Assembly (NCBI RefSeq): GCF_042432815.1
Contig: NZ_JBHLWM010000003.1
Location: forward strand, 124,001-188,000
DNA: 64,000 bases
Reading direction: 5' to 3'
Origin: Rhodopseudomonas telluris
Lineage (GTDB): Bacteria > Pseudomonadota > Alphaproteobacteria > Rhizobiales > Xanthobacteraceae
Of this stretch, positions 56,126 to 64,000 are shown in pieces. Position 1 is the stretch's first letter. Every line of letters starts with the position of its first letter. The position numbers and the translations under genes are program-made. The notes beneath the pieces were generated by a model. The model saw only the letters and a list, made by a program, of their open reading frames with translations, made no database searches and was not told the DNA's origin.

Positions 56126-56449
56126 ATGACCCCATCCTGGAGCGGCTGGAAGCATTACCCGAAGGGCGGCCGCGGCAATATCGACGCGCCGATCGGACCC
56201 GGGCTTTACGAAGTGCGCCGCGCCAATGACGGCGCGCTGTTCTCGTTCGACGTCGTCGAAAATCTAGCGATGGCGCTGGCGGCGCTGCAGACGCGCCCGA
56301 AGCGTCTCGGCTGGTTCGGCCGACGCGGCGAGGCGGTGACGCCGGAGCTCGAATATCGCTATTATCCGACGCGAAGCTGGGAACAGGCGCGCCTTGCCGG
56401 CGACCACATTCTCAGCCGCCGCGAGTCCTGGTTCAGCCGCGCCGCCTGA
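56126..56449 (+). CDS. Small conserved hypothetical protein
   Basis: Predicted 107-aa soluble protein starting MTPSWSGWKHYPKGG. It is Trp/Tyr-rich (GPGLYEVRRANDGALFSFD, ELEYRYYPTRSWEQARLAGD) and Arg-rich, with no motif I recognise and no signal peptide. Codon use looks like a real gene. It precedes the aldehyde dehydrogenase by 134 bp on the same strand; whether they are cotranscribed is unclear. Confidence 0.6.
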   Translation: MTPSWSGWKHYPKGGRGNIDAPIGPGLYEVRRANDGALFSFDVVENLAMALAALQTRPKRLGWFGRRGEAVTPELEYRYYPTRSWEQARLAGDHILSRRESWFSRAA

Positions 56450-56583
56450 CCGCCGCGGCGCAGCATCGGTCACGGCCGTTTGACGGCCCCGGATCGGTGC
56501 ACAGCGCGTCCGATGCGCCTATACTTCCTCGCAGCAAATGGTCGGCGCGATGGCGCCGACGCCAACCGCGAGGAAGTCATCCG

Positions 56584-58074
56584 ATGTCTCCGACCGCCAC
56601 TGCCCGCAAGTCCGATTCCGCCTCGCTGCGCGATCGCCTGAAGGATCCGTCGCTGCTGCGCGAGCAGTGCTATGTCGACGGCGCCTGGACCGGCAGCGGT
56701 TCGATCGCCGTCACCAATCCGGCGAACGGAAGCGAGATCGGCCGCATCCCGAGCCTGGGCGCCACTGAGGCGACCGCCGCGATCGAGGCTGCCGAGCGGG
56801 CGTTTCCGGCCTGGGCCAAGCTCACCGCCAAGCAGCGCTCCAACATCCTGCGCAAATGGTTCGAGCTGATCGTCGCCAATCGCGAGGATCTGGCGCTGAT
56901 CCTCACCACTGAACAGGGCAAGCCGCTCGCCGAGGCGCTGGGCGAGGTCGATATCGGCGCCGCCTATATCGAGTTCTTCGCCGAGGAGGCCCGCCGGGTC
57001 TATGGCGAGACCATCCCGACGCAGCGCGCCGATGCGCGGCTCATCGCCATCAAGCAGCCGATCGGCGTCTGCGCCGCGATCACGCCGTGGAACTTCCCGA
57101 ACTCGATGATCACCCGCAAGGTCTCGCCGGCGCTGGCCGCCGGCTGCACCGTGGTGCTGAAGCCGGCCGAAGAGACGCCGTTCTCGGCGCTGGCGCTGGC
57201 GGCGCTGGCCGAGAAGGCCGGCCTGCCGAAGGGCGTGTTCAACATCGTCACCGGCGACGCGCCGCCGATCGGCAAGGTGTTCTGCGAACATCCGGCGGTG
57301 CGCTTCGTCGGCTTCACCGGCTCGACCGAAGTCGGCAAGATCCTGTATCGGCAATCCGCCGGTACCGTGAAGAAGCTCGGTCTCGAGCTCGGCGGTAACG
57401 CGCCGTTCATCGTGTTCGACGATGCCGACATCGACGCCGCGGTCGAAGGCGCCATGGTGTCGAAATATCGCAACATGGGCCAGACCTGCGTGTGCGCCAA
57501 CCGGCTCTATGTGCAGGACGGCGTCTACGACGCCTTCGTCGAGAAGCTCGCCGCCAAGGTCAAGGCGATGAAGATCGGCGACGGCACTGAGCAGGGCGTG
57601 ACGCAGGGCCCGCTGATCAACGAAGCGGCGGTCGAGAAGACCGAGCGGCACATCGCCGACGCGCTCGAGCACGGCGCCAAGGTGATCACCGGCGGCAAGC
57701 GCGCCGCGCTCGGCGGCACCTTCTTCGAGCCGACCGTGCTGGCCGACGTGCGCACCGATGCGCTGGTGGCGCATGAGGAGACGTTCGGCCCGCTGGCGCC
57801 GGTGTTCCGCTTCAAGACCGAGGACGAAGTCATCAAGCTCGCCAACGCCTCGCCGTTCGGCCTCGCCAGCTACTTCTACGCCCGCGATCTCGGCCGGGTG
57901 TGGCGCGTCGCCGAGGCGCTGGAGAGCGGCATGGTCGGCGTCAATTCCGGCCTGATCACCACCGAGGTCGCGCCGTTCGGCGGCGTCAAGGAAAGCGGCC
58001 TCGGCCGCGAAGGCTCGCATCACGGCATCGAAGAGTATGTCGAGATCAAATACGTGATGATGGCGGGGATCTGA
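56584..58074 (+). CDS. gabD: Succinate-semialdehyde dehydrogenase
   Basis: Predicted 496-aa NAD(P)-dependent aldehyde dehydrogenase of the GabD type, oxidising succinate semialdehyde to succinate. Cofactor block PWNFPNSMITRKVSPALAAG, catalytic Glu in LGLELGGNAPFIVFDDAD, catalytic Cys in NMGQTCVCANRLYV, PFGGVKESGLGREGS at the C terminus. GAGGAAG precedes the ATG at 56584, which aligns with family starts. Glutarate-semialdehyde use is also possible. Confidence 0.93.
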   Translation: MSPTATARKSDSASLRDRLKDPSLLREQCYVDGAWTGSGSIAVTNPANGSEIGRIPSLGATEATAAIEAAERAFPAWAKLTAKQRSNILRKWFELIVANREDLALILTTEQGKPLAEALGEVDIGAAYIEFFAEEARRVYGETIPTQRADARLIAIKQPIGVCAAITPWNFPNSMITRKVSPALAAGCTVVLKPAEETPFSALALAALAEKAGLPKGVFNIVTGDAPPIGKVFCEHPAVRFVGFTGSTEVGKILYRQSAGTVKKLGLELGGNAPFIVFDDADIDAAVEGAMVSKYRNMGQTCVCANRLYVQDGVYDAFVEKLAAKVKAMKIGDGTEQGVTQGPLINEAAVEKTERHIADALEHGAKVITGGKRAALGGTFFEPTVLADVRTDALVAHEETFGPLAPVFRFKTEDEVIKLANASPFGLASYFYARDLGRVWRVAEALESGMVGVNSGLITTEVAPFGGVKESGLGREGSHHGIEEYVEIKYVMMAGI

Positions 58075-58117
58075 GGGGGCAAGCGCAACTGCGCGCTCGG
58101 CTTAGCCGCTCATCTAG

Positions 58118-58243
58118 CCTCATCCTGAGGAGCCCGGCGAAGCCCGAAGGGCGCAGCCGGGCGTCTCGAAGGATGGGCCGCAGGCGCGGAACCTGTCGCG
58201 CTCATGGTTCGAGACGGCGCTTCGCGCCTCCTCACCATGAGGG
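58118..58243. repeat. Family B nested inverted repeat after gabD
   Basis: CCTCATCCTGAGGAGCCCGG..GGGCGTCTCGAAGGATGG, then CTCATGGTTCGAGACGGCGC..GCCTCCTCACCATGAGG. Part of the 431-bp gap 58075-58505, which is almost wholly repeats. Confidence 0.78.
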
Positions 58244-58291
58244 TTTGTGGGACAGTAGCCGTTGATCTTCGCGAGCTGTCACAATCACCAC

Positions 58292-58383
58292 GGTCATCCT
58301 CCGCGAAAGCGGAGGATCCAGTACGGCGGTGCGCCGGCTTATCAAACGAACGCTCTGGGTCGCCCGCTTTCGCGGGCGATGAC
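58292..58383. repeat. Family F nested inverted repeat (GTCATCCTCCGCGAAAGCGG)
   Basis: GTCATCCTCCGCGAAAGCGG followed by AGGATCCAGTA, mirrored by GGTCGCCCGCTTTCGCGGGC followed by GATGAC. The two halves differ somewhat. Confidence 0.7.
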
Positions 58384-58449
58384 GTAGGAAGTTGGGTCGG
58401 CGCATTGATGACTTCGATAGGCTAATTACCAGATCATGATTTAGCACGT

Positions 58450-58480
58450 CGTCATGGCCGGGCCTGTCCCGGCCATCCAC
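58450..58480. repeat. Family D palindrome (GTCATGGCCGGGCCTGTCCC)
   Basis: CGTCATGGCCGGGCCTGTCC followed by CGGCCATCCAC, 26 bp before the stop of the DUF1254 gene. Confidence 0.7.
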
Positions 58481-58505
58481 GCCTTCGGGCCTCGCCGCGC
58501 CGTCG

Positions 58506-59951
58506 TTACTGCGCACCCAATCCGGTAACGGTTTGCACGCGCCGCACCGGCGGCGGATTCCATTTGCCGGTCAGGGCATCGGCGGCCGGCGCGTAGAGCC
58601 GCATCACCAGATTGAACGGGCCTTTCGGCGCCGGCAGCCAGTTGGCCTGTTTGTCGGGTCCGGGATCCTGGTTCTGGATCAGCAGGTCGAGCGAGCCGTC
58701 GGGGTTCGGTTTCATCGGCATCCAACTCGACAGTGCGAAGCGATCGAGCGGATTGGCGACCTGGAAGCCGTCGGCATCGTACAGCGTCACCGACCAGAAC
58801 ACGCGGGCCGGCGGCGTCGCGCCTTTGTCGAAATGCAGCACATAGGCGCCTGTCCCGTCGAGCGGCTTGCCGGTGTCGTCGCCGAGGTTCATCGGGTAGA
58901 TCGCATCTTCCGGCAGGTTGGCGCCGAGGCCGACCTGGGCCACGATGGCGCGTTTCAGGTAGTACGAGCCATAGACACCCATGGTGTCGGTGTTCATGGT
59001 CCAGCCATTGGCGACCCGCGCCAGCGTCGGCAGCTTCCAGGCCATCAGGTGCTGGGCATCCTGCGGCACGTTGGCCAGCGCCTTGCGCACCGCCGCGTCG
59101 GCCTTGTCGAGATCGAAGCTTTTGCCCGACTCGAGCCCGATCCGGCGGAGTTGCGCGATCATCGGCTGATCGGTGATGTGCGGCGGGTGCACCTTCAGCA
59201 GCTCGGCGGCGGCCCCGAAATACGCCGCGGCCGTCAGGCCGTCGACCTGCAGCTTCGGCGGCGTCTTCATGTCGACGGTCAGGTCGATCGCCGGAGCGGC
59301 CTGCGGCGTAGCCGGCTGATTGGCTGGCTTGCCCCATTTCGACAGCGGCGTGACCGAGAAGCCGGCCTGGATGCGGTGCACCGCCGGGTAGTCCGGTGGT
59401 CCGTCAGTCTTGGTGCGGCCGATGATCCAGACGATCGGCGTCGGCGCTTCGATTCGTTGCAGCCCGGCCGGCACGGTGCCGCTCCAGCCGGGAGGCGTGA
59501 TCAGGTAGGTCTGCGCGGCGGTGCCGGTGGTCCGCCAGCCGGGCGACGCGAACACGTCGGACCACATGTCGAGCATCGGCAGCAGGTAGTAGCGGCCACC
59601 GGTGTCAGGCGCCGCCACCACCATCGGCTCGCGCGTCAGATCCAGCCAGGAGATCGAATACAGCGTGTCGAAATTCGGCCGGACCACGGTCTTGAAGTTT
59701 GCCGGCGGATATTCCGGCACGTTGACGAAGGTGTTCATCGGCCCTTTGCCGAATTCCTTGCCGGGCTCGATGTTGGTCGACTGCTTGCGGGTGATATCCA
59801 TCGTCAGCAGCGGATAGAAGTACAGATAGGCGTCGACGCCGATGGCGTGCGCTTCCTGCTCGCTGACGGGCGCCGGCTGGGATTGCCCCGCCGTCGTCAT
59901 CAGGAGCGCCGCCGTCAGCACCGCGAGCGCTACGTGAGCACGTCGTACCAT
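58506..59951 (-). CDS. Exported DUF1254/DUF1214 protein
   Basis: Predicted 481-aa secreted protein with signal MVRRAHVALAVLTAALLMTTAGQSQ. The DUF1254 domain (about 35-200: AYLYFYPLLTMDITRKQ, VVRPNFDTLYSISWLDLTRE) is followed by DUF1214 (about 330-460: FWSVTLYDADGFQVANPLDR). The two-domain form is widespread in proteobacteria; no confirmed activity is known to me. It could be periplasmic or outer-membrane associated. Confidence 0.88.
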   Translation of the reverse strand: MVRRAHVALAVLTAALLMTTAGQSQPAPVSEQEAHAIGVDAYLYFYPLLTMDITRKQSTNIEPGKEFGKGPMNTFVNVPEYPPANFKTVVRPNFDTLYSISWLDLTREPMVVAAPDTGGRYYLLPMLDMWSDVFASPGWRTTGTAAQTYLITPPGWSGTVPAGLQRIEAPTPIVWIIGRTKTDGPPDYPAVHRIQAGFSVTPLSKWGKPANQPATPQAAPAIDLTVDMKTPPKLQVDGLTAAAYFGAAAELLKVHPPHITDQPMIAQLRRIGLESGKSFDLDKADAAVRKALANVPQDAQHLMAWKLPTLARVANGWTMNTDTMGVYGSYYLKRAIVAQVGLGANLPEDAIYPMNLGDDTGKPLDGTGAYVLHFDKGATPPARVFWSVTLYDADGFQVANPLDRFALSSWMPMKPNPDGSLDLLIQNQDPGPDKQANWLPAPKGPFNLVMRLYAPAADALTGKWNPPPVRRVQTVTGLGAQ

Positions 59952-60087
59952 GGTCCGGTCCTCCCTCGTTCAATCGAGGAGGAAAGGATGGTGGCTGAGC
60001 CGCCGCGTGTTCCTTGACGCAGGTCAAGCGCAGGCACCCCAGGGATCGCTGGGCCGCTGCCCCTCGTGATACTACGAGGCGGAGGTG

Positions 60088-60774
60088 TTACTGCCGCAGC
60101 ATGATCAGCGGGTCGGCGCTGTCGGGGCTCTTGCGCCATTGCGCGTTGTCGTCGGCTTCGAACCGCCAGGTTTCGCCGGACGGCGCGATCAGCAGCAGCG
60201 CGCCGCGCTCCAGCCGCCACATCGTCGGCGCGAAGGCCGCGACAGGCTGTTCGCAGCGCGGCTTCAAATAGGCTTCGAAATTGTCGGGCGTCGATGCTTC
60301 GTTGTTGGTGAGCGTCAGGCCGCAGATCGGCCGGCCATTGCCGCGCACCATCGACCAGTCGCCGATCATCTGGTCCATCGACTTGGCGAGCGAGCGCGCC
60401 GCCACCAGATTCTGCAGGATATAGACACCCTCGTTGGCGCGCAGGCCTTCAAAAATGCCGCTTTCGACCTCGGTGAAGTCGATCACCGCGTCGCCGGCCG
60501 CGTTTTCCAGCCGGACGATGTCGAGGCCCTTCACGGTCCAGGCGGCGATGTCCTTGGTGAAGGGCAGCGCGGTGGCGCAGCTCGGCTCCAGCTCGAGCTT
60601 CATGCCCTGTGGCGCGGGGTCCGGCTTCAGCGTCACCACGCAGGTCTTGCTGCGCTCGGTGGTGGACAGCTCCCACTGCCCGATCATGTCCTTCTTCAGC
60701 GTCGACGCATCCTGCGCCTGAGCCGATCCCGCCGCGAGCAGCAACCCCAATGCCACACCGAGACGTGCGATCAT
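60088..60774 (-). CDS. Secreted double Inh-domain protein (AprI/Inh-like)
   Basis: Predicted 228-aa protein with signal peptide MIARLGVALGLLLAAGSAQAQ. Two copies of the Inh fold are visible: about 28-120 (MIGQWELSTTERSKTCVVTL..CATALPFTKDIAAWTVKG) and about 135-228 (MIGDWSMVRGNGRPICGLTL..CEQPVAAFAPTMWRLERG..LIMLRQ). Each has the typical W..C..C..W pattern, with the cysteines likely bonded. Known Inh proteins inhibit serralysin-type metalloproteases in the periplasm; no such protease is adjacent. It follows the hydroxyacid dehydrogenase gene after one base. Confidence 0.75.
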   Translation of the reverse strand: MIARLGVALGLLLAAGSAQAQDASTLKKDMIGQWELSTTERSKTCVVTLKPDPAPQGMKLELEPSCATALPFTKDIAAWTVKGLDIVRLENAAGDAVIDFTEVESGIFEGLRANEGVYILQNLVAARSLAKSMDQMIGDWSMVRGNGRPICGLTLTNNEASTPDNFEAYLKPRCEQPVAAFAPTMWRLERGALLLIAPSGETWRFEADDNAQWRKSPDSADPLIMLRQ

Positions 60775-60775
60775 G

Positions 60776-61762
60776 TCACCGCTCCCTGACGGGCGTTTCG
60801 GCGATCGGAGTCAGCGGCGGCTTGCCGTCGAACCACGCCTTGAGATTGTCGACCACGAGCTGATCCATCGCGTTGCGCGTCACCACCGAGGCCGAGCCGA
60901 TATGCGGCAGCAGCACGACGTTGCCGAGCGTGCGCAGCTCCTCGGGCACGTTCGGCTCGTCGGCGAACACGTCGAGACCGGCCGCCAGGATGGTACCAGA
61001 CTTGAGCGCCGCGATCAGTGCGGTTTCATCCACCACCGAGCCGCGCGCGACGTTGATCAGCACGCCGCGCGGGCCGAGCGCCTGCAGGACCTCGGCATTG
61101 ATCAGCTTGTTGGTCGCGGCGCCGCCGGGGATGATCACCACCAGCGTATCGACCTCCTTGGCCATCGCGATCAGGTCCGGATAGTGCTGGTAGGCGACGC
61201 CCTCGGCCGGCTTGCGCGAGTGATACACCACCGGCACCAGCGAGGCGTCGAGCCGCCGCGCGATCGCCTGACCGATCCGGCCCATGCCGACGATGCCGAC
61301 CTTGCGGTCGCGCAGCGAGCCGACGCTGAGCGGATAAGGCTGGCTCGCCCACAGCCCGGCGCGGACATACTTGTCGGCGCGGATGAATTCGCGCAGCGTC
61401 GCAATCAGCAGGCCGAGCGCGGTGTCGGCGACTTCCTCGGTCAGCACGTCGGGGGTGTTGGTGACGACGACGTCGTTCTGCGCCGCCCAGGCGGCATCGA
61501 CGTGATCGTAGCCGACGCCGAACGACGACACGATTTCGAGCCTGGGGAAGCGCGACAGCACCGCGCCGCTGGTCGGCACCAGGCCGGTGACGGCCACACC
61601 GCGAATCCGCCCGCGCACCTCGTCGGAGAGGCCGTCGAGATCGGCCTGCTGTTCGCAGCGATGCAGCACATAGGGCGCGGCGAAGCCGTCGTCGACGACG
61701 GGCTTGCGCGGCCCGTAAATCAGAAGATCGATCGCGTCCGCCGACCCAGCATCCCCGGCCAT
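60776..61762 (-). CDS. D-2-hydroxyacid dehydrogenase
   Basis: Predicted 328-aa NAD(P)-dependent 2-hydroxyacid dehydrogenase. Rossmann motif VGIVGMGRIGQAIARRLD, catalytic Arg in NVARGSVVDE, Glu in LDVFADEPNVP and His in LLPHIGSASV are present. Resembles glyoxylate/hydroxypyruvate reductases. It is 10 bp downstream of an ABC permease, suggesting that the imported compound may be a hydroxyacid or related carbon source; that is inference. Confidence 0.9.
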   Translation of the reverse strand: MAGDAGSADAIDLLIYGPRKPVVDDGFAAPYVLHRCEQQADLDGLSDEVRGRIRGVAVTGLVPTSGAVLSRFPRLEIVSSFGVGYDHVDAAWAAQNDVVVTNTPDVLTEEVADTALGLLIATLREFIRADKYVRAGLWASQPYPLSVGSLRDRKVGIVGMGRIGQAIARRLDASLVPVVYHSRKPAEGVAYQHYPDLIAMAKEVDTLVVIIPGGAATNKLINAEVLQALGPRGVLINVARGSVVDETALIAALKSGTILAAGLDVFADEPNVPEELRTLGNVVLLPHIGSASVVTRNAMDQLVVDNLKAWFDGKPPLTPIAETPVRER

Positions 61763-61772
61763 CTTGGCTCCC

Positions 61773-62558
61773 TTACTTTTCTTGTCCCAATGCGCTTTCG
61801 TGCCAGCGCCGCAGCAACAGATGCGAGATCAGCGCCAGCAATCCGTAGATCACAATGCCCGCCACCGACAGCAACAGCAAGGCGGCGAACATGCGGGGAA
61901 TGTTGAGCCGGTAGCCGGATTCGGCAATCCGGTAGGCGAGCCCGGAGCCGGCGCCGGCCGAGCCCGCGGCGATCTCCGCCACCACGGCGCCGATCAGAGA
62001 CAGCCCGCCGGCGATGCGCAGGCCGCCCAGCATGTAGGGCAGCGCCGCCGGCAGTTTCAGCCGGAGCAGCGTCTGCAGCGGCGAGGCGCCGTACAGCCGG
62101 AACAGCCCGGCGAGATTGCGATCGACCGAATTCAGCCCGAGCGTGGTGTTGGCCAGCACCGGGAAGAACGCGACGATCCAGGCGCAGACCACGACGGCGG
62201 TTTCCTGCGGCAGATAGATCAGCAGCAGCGGCGCGATCGCGATCACCGGCGTCACCTGCAGCACCACCGCATAGGGAAACAGCGCGTACTCGACCCAGCG
62301 CGACAGGTTGAACAGCAGCGCCAGCGCGATGCCGCCGACAGCGGCAGCGACGAAGCCCTGCAGCGTGGTCCACAAAGTCGCCAGCAGCGACCCGAACAGC
62401 ACCGGCCAGTCGGCAATCAGCGTCGACAGCACCAGGCCCGGCCCCGGCAGGATGTAGGGCGGGATCTGATTGAGTCGGACGATGAGGTCCCAGCCGGTGA
62501 TCACCACGGCCAGCACCAGCAGCGGCAACACCATACGAAACAGCCGCGCCGCGCTCAT
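61773..62558 (-). CDS. ABC transporter permease (SsuC/TauC/ThiX type)
   Basis: Predicted 261-aa inner-membrane permease with about six helices. The EAA-like loop RLYGASPLQTLLRLKLPAAL precedes a GLRIAGGLSLIGAVVAE block. The ATG at 62558 overlaps the ATP-binding gene's stop (ATGA), so the pair is coupled. Nitrate/sulfonate/taurine/pyrimidine importers share this fold. Confidence 0.92.
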   Translation of the reverse strand: MSAARLFRMVLPLLVLAVVITGWDLIVRLNQIPPYILPGPGLVLSTLIADWPVLFGSLLATLWTTLQGFVAAAVGGIALALLFNLSRWVEYALFPYAVVLQVTPVIAIAPLLLIYLPQETAVVVCAWIVAFFPVLANTTLGLNSVDRNLAGLFRLYGASPLQTLLRLKLPAALPYMLGGLRIAGGLSLIGAVVAEIAAGSAGAGSGLAYRIAESGYRLNIPRMFAALLLLSVAGIVIYGLLALISHLLLRRWHESALGQEK

Positions 62559-63361
62559 CCGTGCCCCCGTGTGCCGCCGGTCGCTGCCAGCGCCAGCGAA
62601 ACGTCGCGGCACTGCGCCGCGTAGTCCGCAGAGGTGCGGAACGCCTCGCCGCGCGGCTCCGGCGCCTCGATGGAAAACTCCGCGGCGATCCGGCCCGGCC
62701 GCGGCGACATCACCACCACGCGCTGCGACAGATACACCGACTCGAACACCGAATGGGTCACGAACAGCACGGTCTTGCCGAGGTCGCGCCACAGCGCCAG
62801 CAGATCGTCGTTGAGGCGAAAGCGGGTGATCTCGTCGAGCGCGGCGAACGGCTCGTCCATCAGCAGGATGTCCGGATCGGTGACCAGCGCGCGCGCCAGC
62901 GACACCCGCATCTTCATGCCGCCGGAGAGTTGCCGCGGATAGGCATCGGCGAAATCCTGCAGCTCGACCCGCGCCAGCGCCGCCGCGACGCGCTGCGCGG
63001 TTTCGGCCTTCGGCGTGCGCGCGAGCTCGAGCGGCAGGGCAACATTGGCGGAGATGCTGGCCCAGGGCATCAGCGTCGGCTCCTGAAACACGAAGCCGAT
63101 CGCATGGCCGCCGCGCGGCGGCGTCGCCTGCCCCGCCACCTCGATGCTGCCGGACGACTCCGCGGCCAGCCCCGCGATCAGCCGCAGCGCCGTCGACTTG
63201 CCGCAGCCGGACGGGCCGAGCAGCGAGACGAACTCGCCGCGGCCGACGGCGAGATCGATCGGCCCCAGCGCCGGCACGCCGCTGTCGTAGATCTTGGTGA
63301 CCGCGCGCAGCCGGATCGCCGCATCCGCGTCCGATGGTGCGAGGGCATGCGGCACGGACAC
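62555..63361 (-). CDS. ABC transporter ATP-binding protein
   Basis: Predicted 268-aa ATPase. Walker A LLGPSGCGKSTALRLIAG, signature LSGGMKMRVSLARALV, Walker B PDILLMDEPFAALDEITR and the switch histidine in VLFVTHSVFESVYLSQR. SsuB/TauB/ThiZ-type. Between the substrate-binding gene (4 bp) and the permease. Confidence 0.94.
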   Translation of the reverse strand: MSVPHALAPSDADAAIRLRAVTKIYDSGVPALGPIDLAVGRGEFVSLLGPSGCGKSTALRLIAGLAAESSGSIEVAGQATPPRGGHAIGFVFQEPTLMPWASISANVALPLELARTPKAETAQRVAAALARVELQDFADAYPRQLSGGMKMRVSLARALVTDPDILLMDEPFAALDEITRFRLNDDLLALWRDLGKTVLFVTHSVFESVYLSQRVVVMSPRPGRIAAEFSIEAPEPRGEAFRTSADYAAQCRDVSLALAATGGTRGHG

Positions 63362-63365
63362 GCTG

Positions 63366-64000
63366 CTACTTCTTCGGCCGCAGATCGACGCCGACGGCCT
63401 TGTTGGCGAATTGCAGCGTGTAGGCGCGGCGGAAATCGAGATCGCGCGGCACCACGCCGGCGCGGGTCATCTTGTCGAAGAAGCTGGCGTAGCGCGCGTC
63501 GCTCATCGCGCCGATGCCATTGGTGACCGCGTCGCCGGAATCGACGATGCCGTACTCCTTCATCTTCTCGACCGAATAGGCCAGCATCTCGTCGGTCATT
63601 TCCGGATTGAGCGACTTGATCATCGCATTGCCGGCGGCATTGTCGCCATACAGATAGTTGTACCAGCCGATCATCGAGGCATCGACGAAGCGCTGGATCA
63701 TGTCGGGGTTCTTGTCGATCAGCTCGCGCCGGGTCTCGATCAGCGTCGAATAGCCGTCGAGGCCGTAGTCGGCGAGCAGCAGCACGCTCGGCTTGAACTT
63801 GGCCTTCTGCTCGATCACGAACGGCTCGGAGGTGACGTAGCCCTGCATCGCGCTGTTGCGGTCGATGATGAAGGGCTGCGGGTTCGAGGTGTAGGGCTTC
63901 ACCTTGGCTTCGTTGAAGCCGTATTCGGATTTCAGCCACTGGAAGTAGCTGGCGATGCCCTCCTTGGAGACGAACAGCGTCAGCCGCTTCAGATCGTCGA
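63366..64000 (-). CDS. ABC transporter substrate-binding protein (NMT1/THI5-like), C-terminal part
   Basis: Partial: the gene enters from the right edge and ends at 63366. About 211 residues are visible, without the N terminus and signal peptide. Readable blocks are LKRLTLFVSKEGIASYFQWL, SAMQGYVTSEPFVIEQKA, LADYGLDGYSTLIETRREL and DASMIGWYNYLYGDN. The NMT1/THI5-like periplasmic fold used for thiamine precursors, sulfonates, nitrate or pyrimidines is likely. First gene of an SBP-ATPase-permease-dehydrogenase-Inh run. Confidence 0.88.
   Translation of the reverse strand, partial: DDLKRLTLFVSKEGIASYFQWLKSEYGFNEAKVKPYTSNPQPFIIDRNSAMQGYVTSEPFVIEQKAKFKPSVLLLADYGLDGYSTLIETRRELIDKNPDMIQRFVDASMIGWYNYLYGDNAAGNAMIKSLNPEMTDEMLAYSVEKMKEYGIVDSGDAVTNGIGAMSDARYASFFDKMTRAGVVPRDLDFRRAYTLQFANKAVGVDLRPKK

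Overview
The window is GC-rich chromosomal DNA of an alphaproteobacterium. Gene content and order (irr next to fabA-fabB-fabI, a dut/coaBC/ubiB/ubiE block, rimP-nusA-ylxR-infB-rbfA-truB-rpsO-pnp, lnt-corC-ybeY-phoH-miaB-fur, a PraR/PhrR-type regulator) and the protein sequences point to the Bradyrhizobium/Rhodopseudomonas group, most like Rhodopseudomonas palustris. That assignment rests on recognising the proteins, not on a database search. Almost everything looks like core chromosome. I see no phage, insertion sequence, tRNA, rRNA or CRISPR array.

Layout. 1-4.7 kb: the first codons of an exported protein, then ubiE-ubiB-coaBC-dut on the minus strand (ubiquinone, coenzyme A and dUTP metabolism). 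5-10.6 kb: mutM, an exported trypsin-like protein that has probably lost its catalytic histidine, a MoeB/ThiF enzyme, a D-2-hydroxyacid dehydrogenase and an SH3-like secreted protein. 10.8-14.4 kb: irr divergent from fabA-fabB-fabI (iron control beside unsaturated fatty acid synthesis). 14.6-24.7 kb: oxidative stress and envelope genes: katG divergent from oxyR, two paralogous soluble chemoreceptors with three PAS modules each, a Tat-exported Fe/Mn superoxide dismutase and an LpxR-type lipid A deacylase. 25-35.4 kb: the translation/RNA operon rimP to pnp. 35.8-51.1 kb: a DUF2336 protein, trmB, a Cro/CI regulator, then lnt, corC-like, ybeY, phoH, miaB, a HAD phosphatase, fur/mur, rimI, tsaB, an Nfu protein, a UspA protein, trpS and murJ, all on the minus strand. 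51.4-64 kb: a PfkB-family sugar/adenosine kinase, an acyl-CoA synthetase, a beta-lactamase-fold hydrolase, a succinate-semialdehyde-type dehydrogenase, a DUF1254/DUF1214 protein, and a minus-strand operon with an ABC importer, a hydroxyacid dehydrogenase and a secreted double-Inh protein, cut off at the window edge.

The most notable signal is at 827-2354. Here CoaBC, a flavoprotein of coenzyme A synthesis, carries an N-terminal FitA-like ribbon-helix-helix DNA-binding domain. Just upstream of its start lie two adjacent inverted repeats that share half-site sequence. This looks like an autoregulated metabolic enzyme/repressor, analogous to PutA. Its decarboxylase flap also lacks the expected cysteine. 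Other control elements that can be read from sequence are an irr promoter with a palindrome filling the 17-bp spacer, a probably leaderless oxyR mRNA whose -10 lies inside a 19-bp palindrome, a short promoter-terminator leader before rimP, and strong hairpins in the rpsO-pnp gap.

Intergenic regions carry several families of nested inverted repeats. One family (CTCTCCCGC..GCGGGAGAG) occurs four times, always as an inverted pair about 130 bp apart, and only in the first 15 kb.
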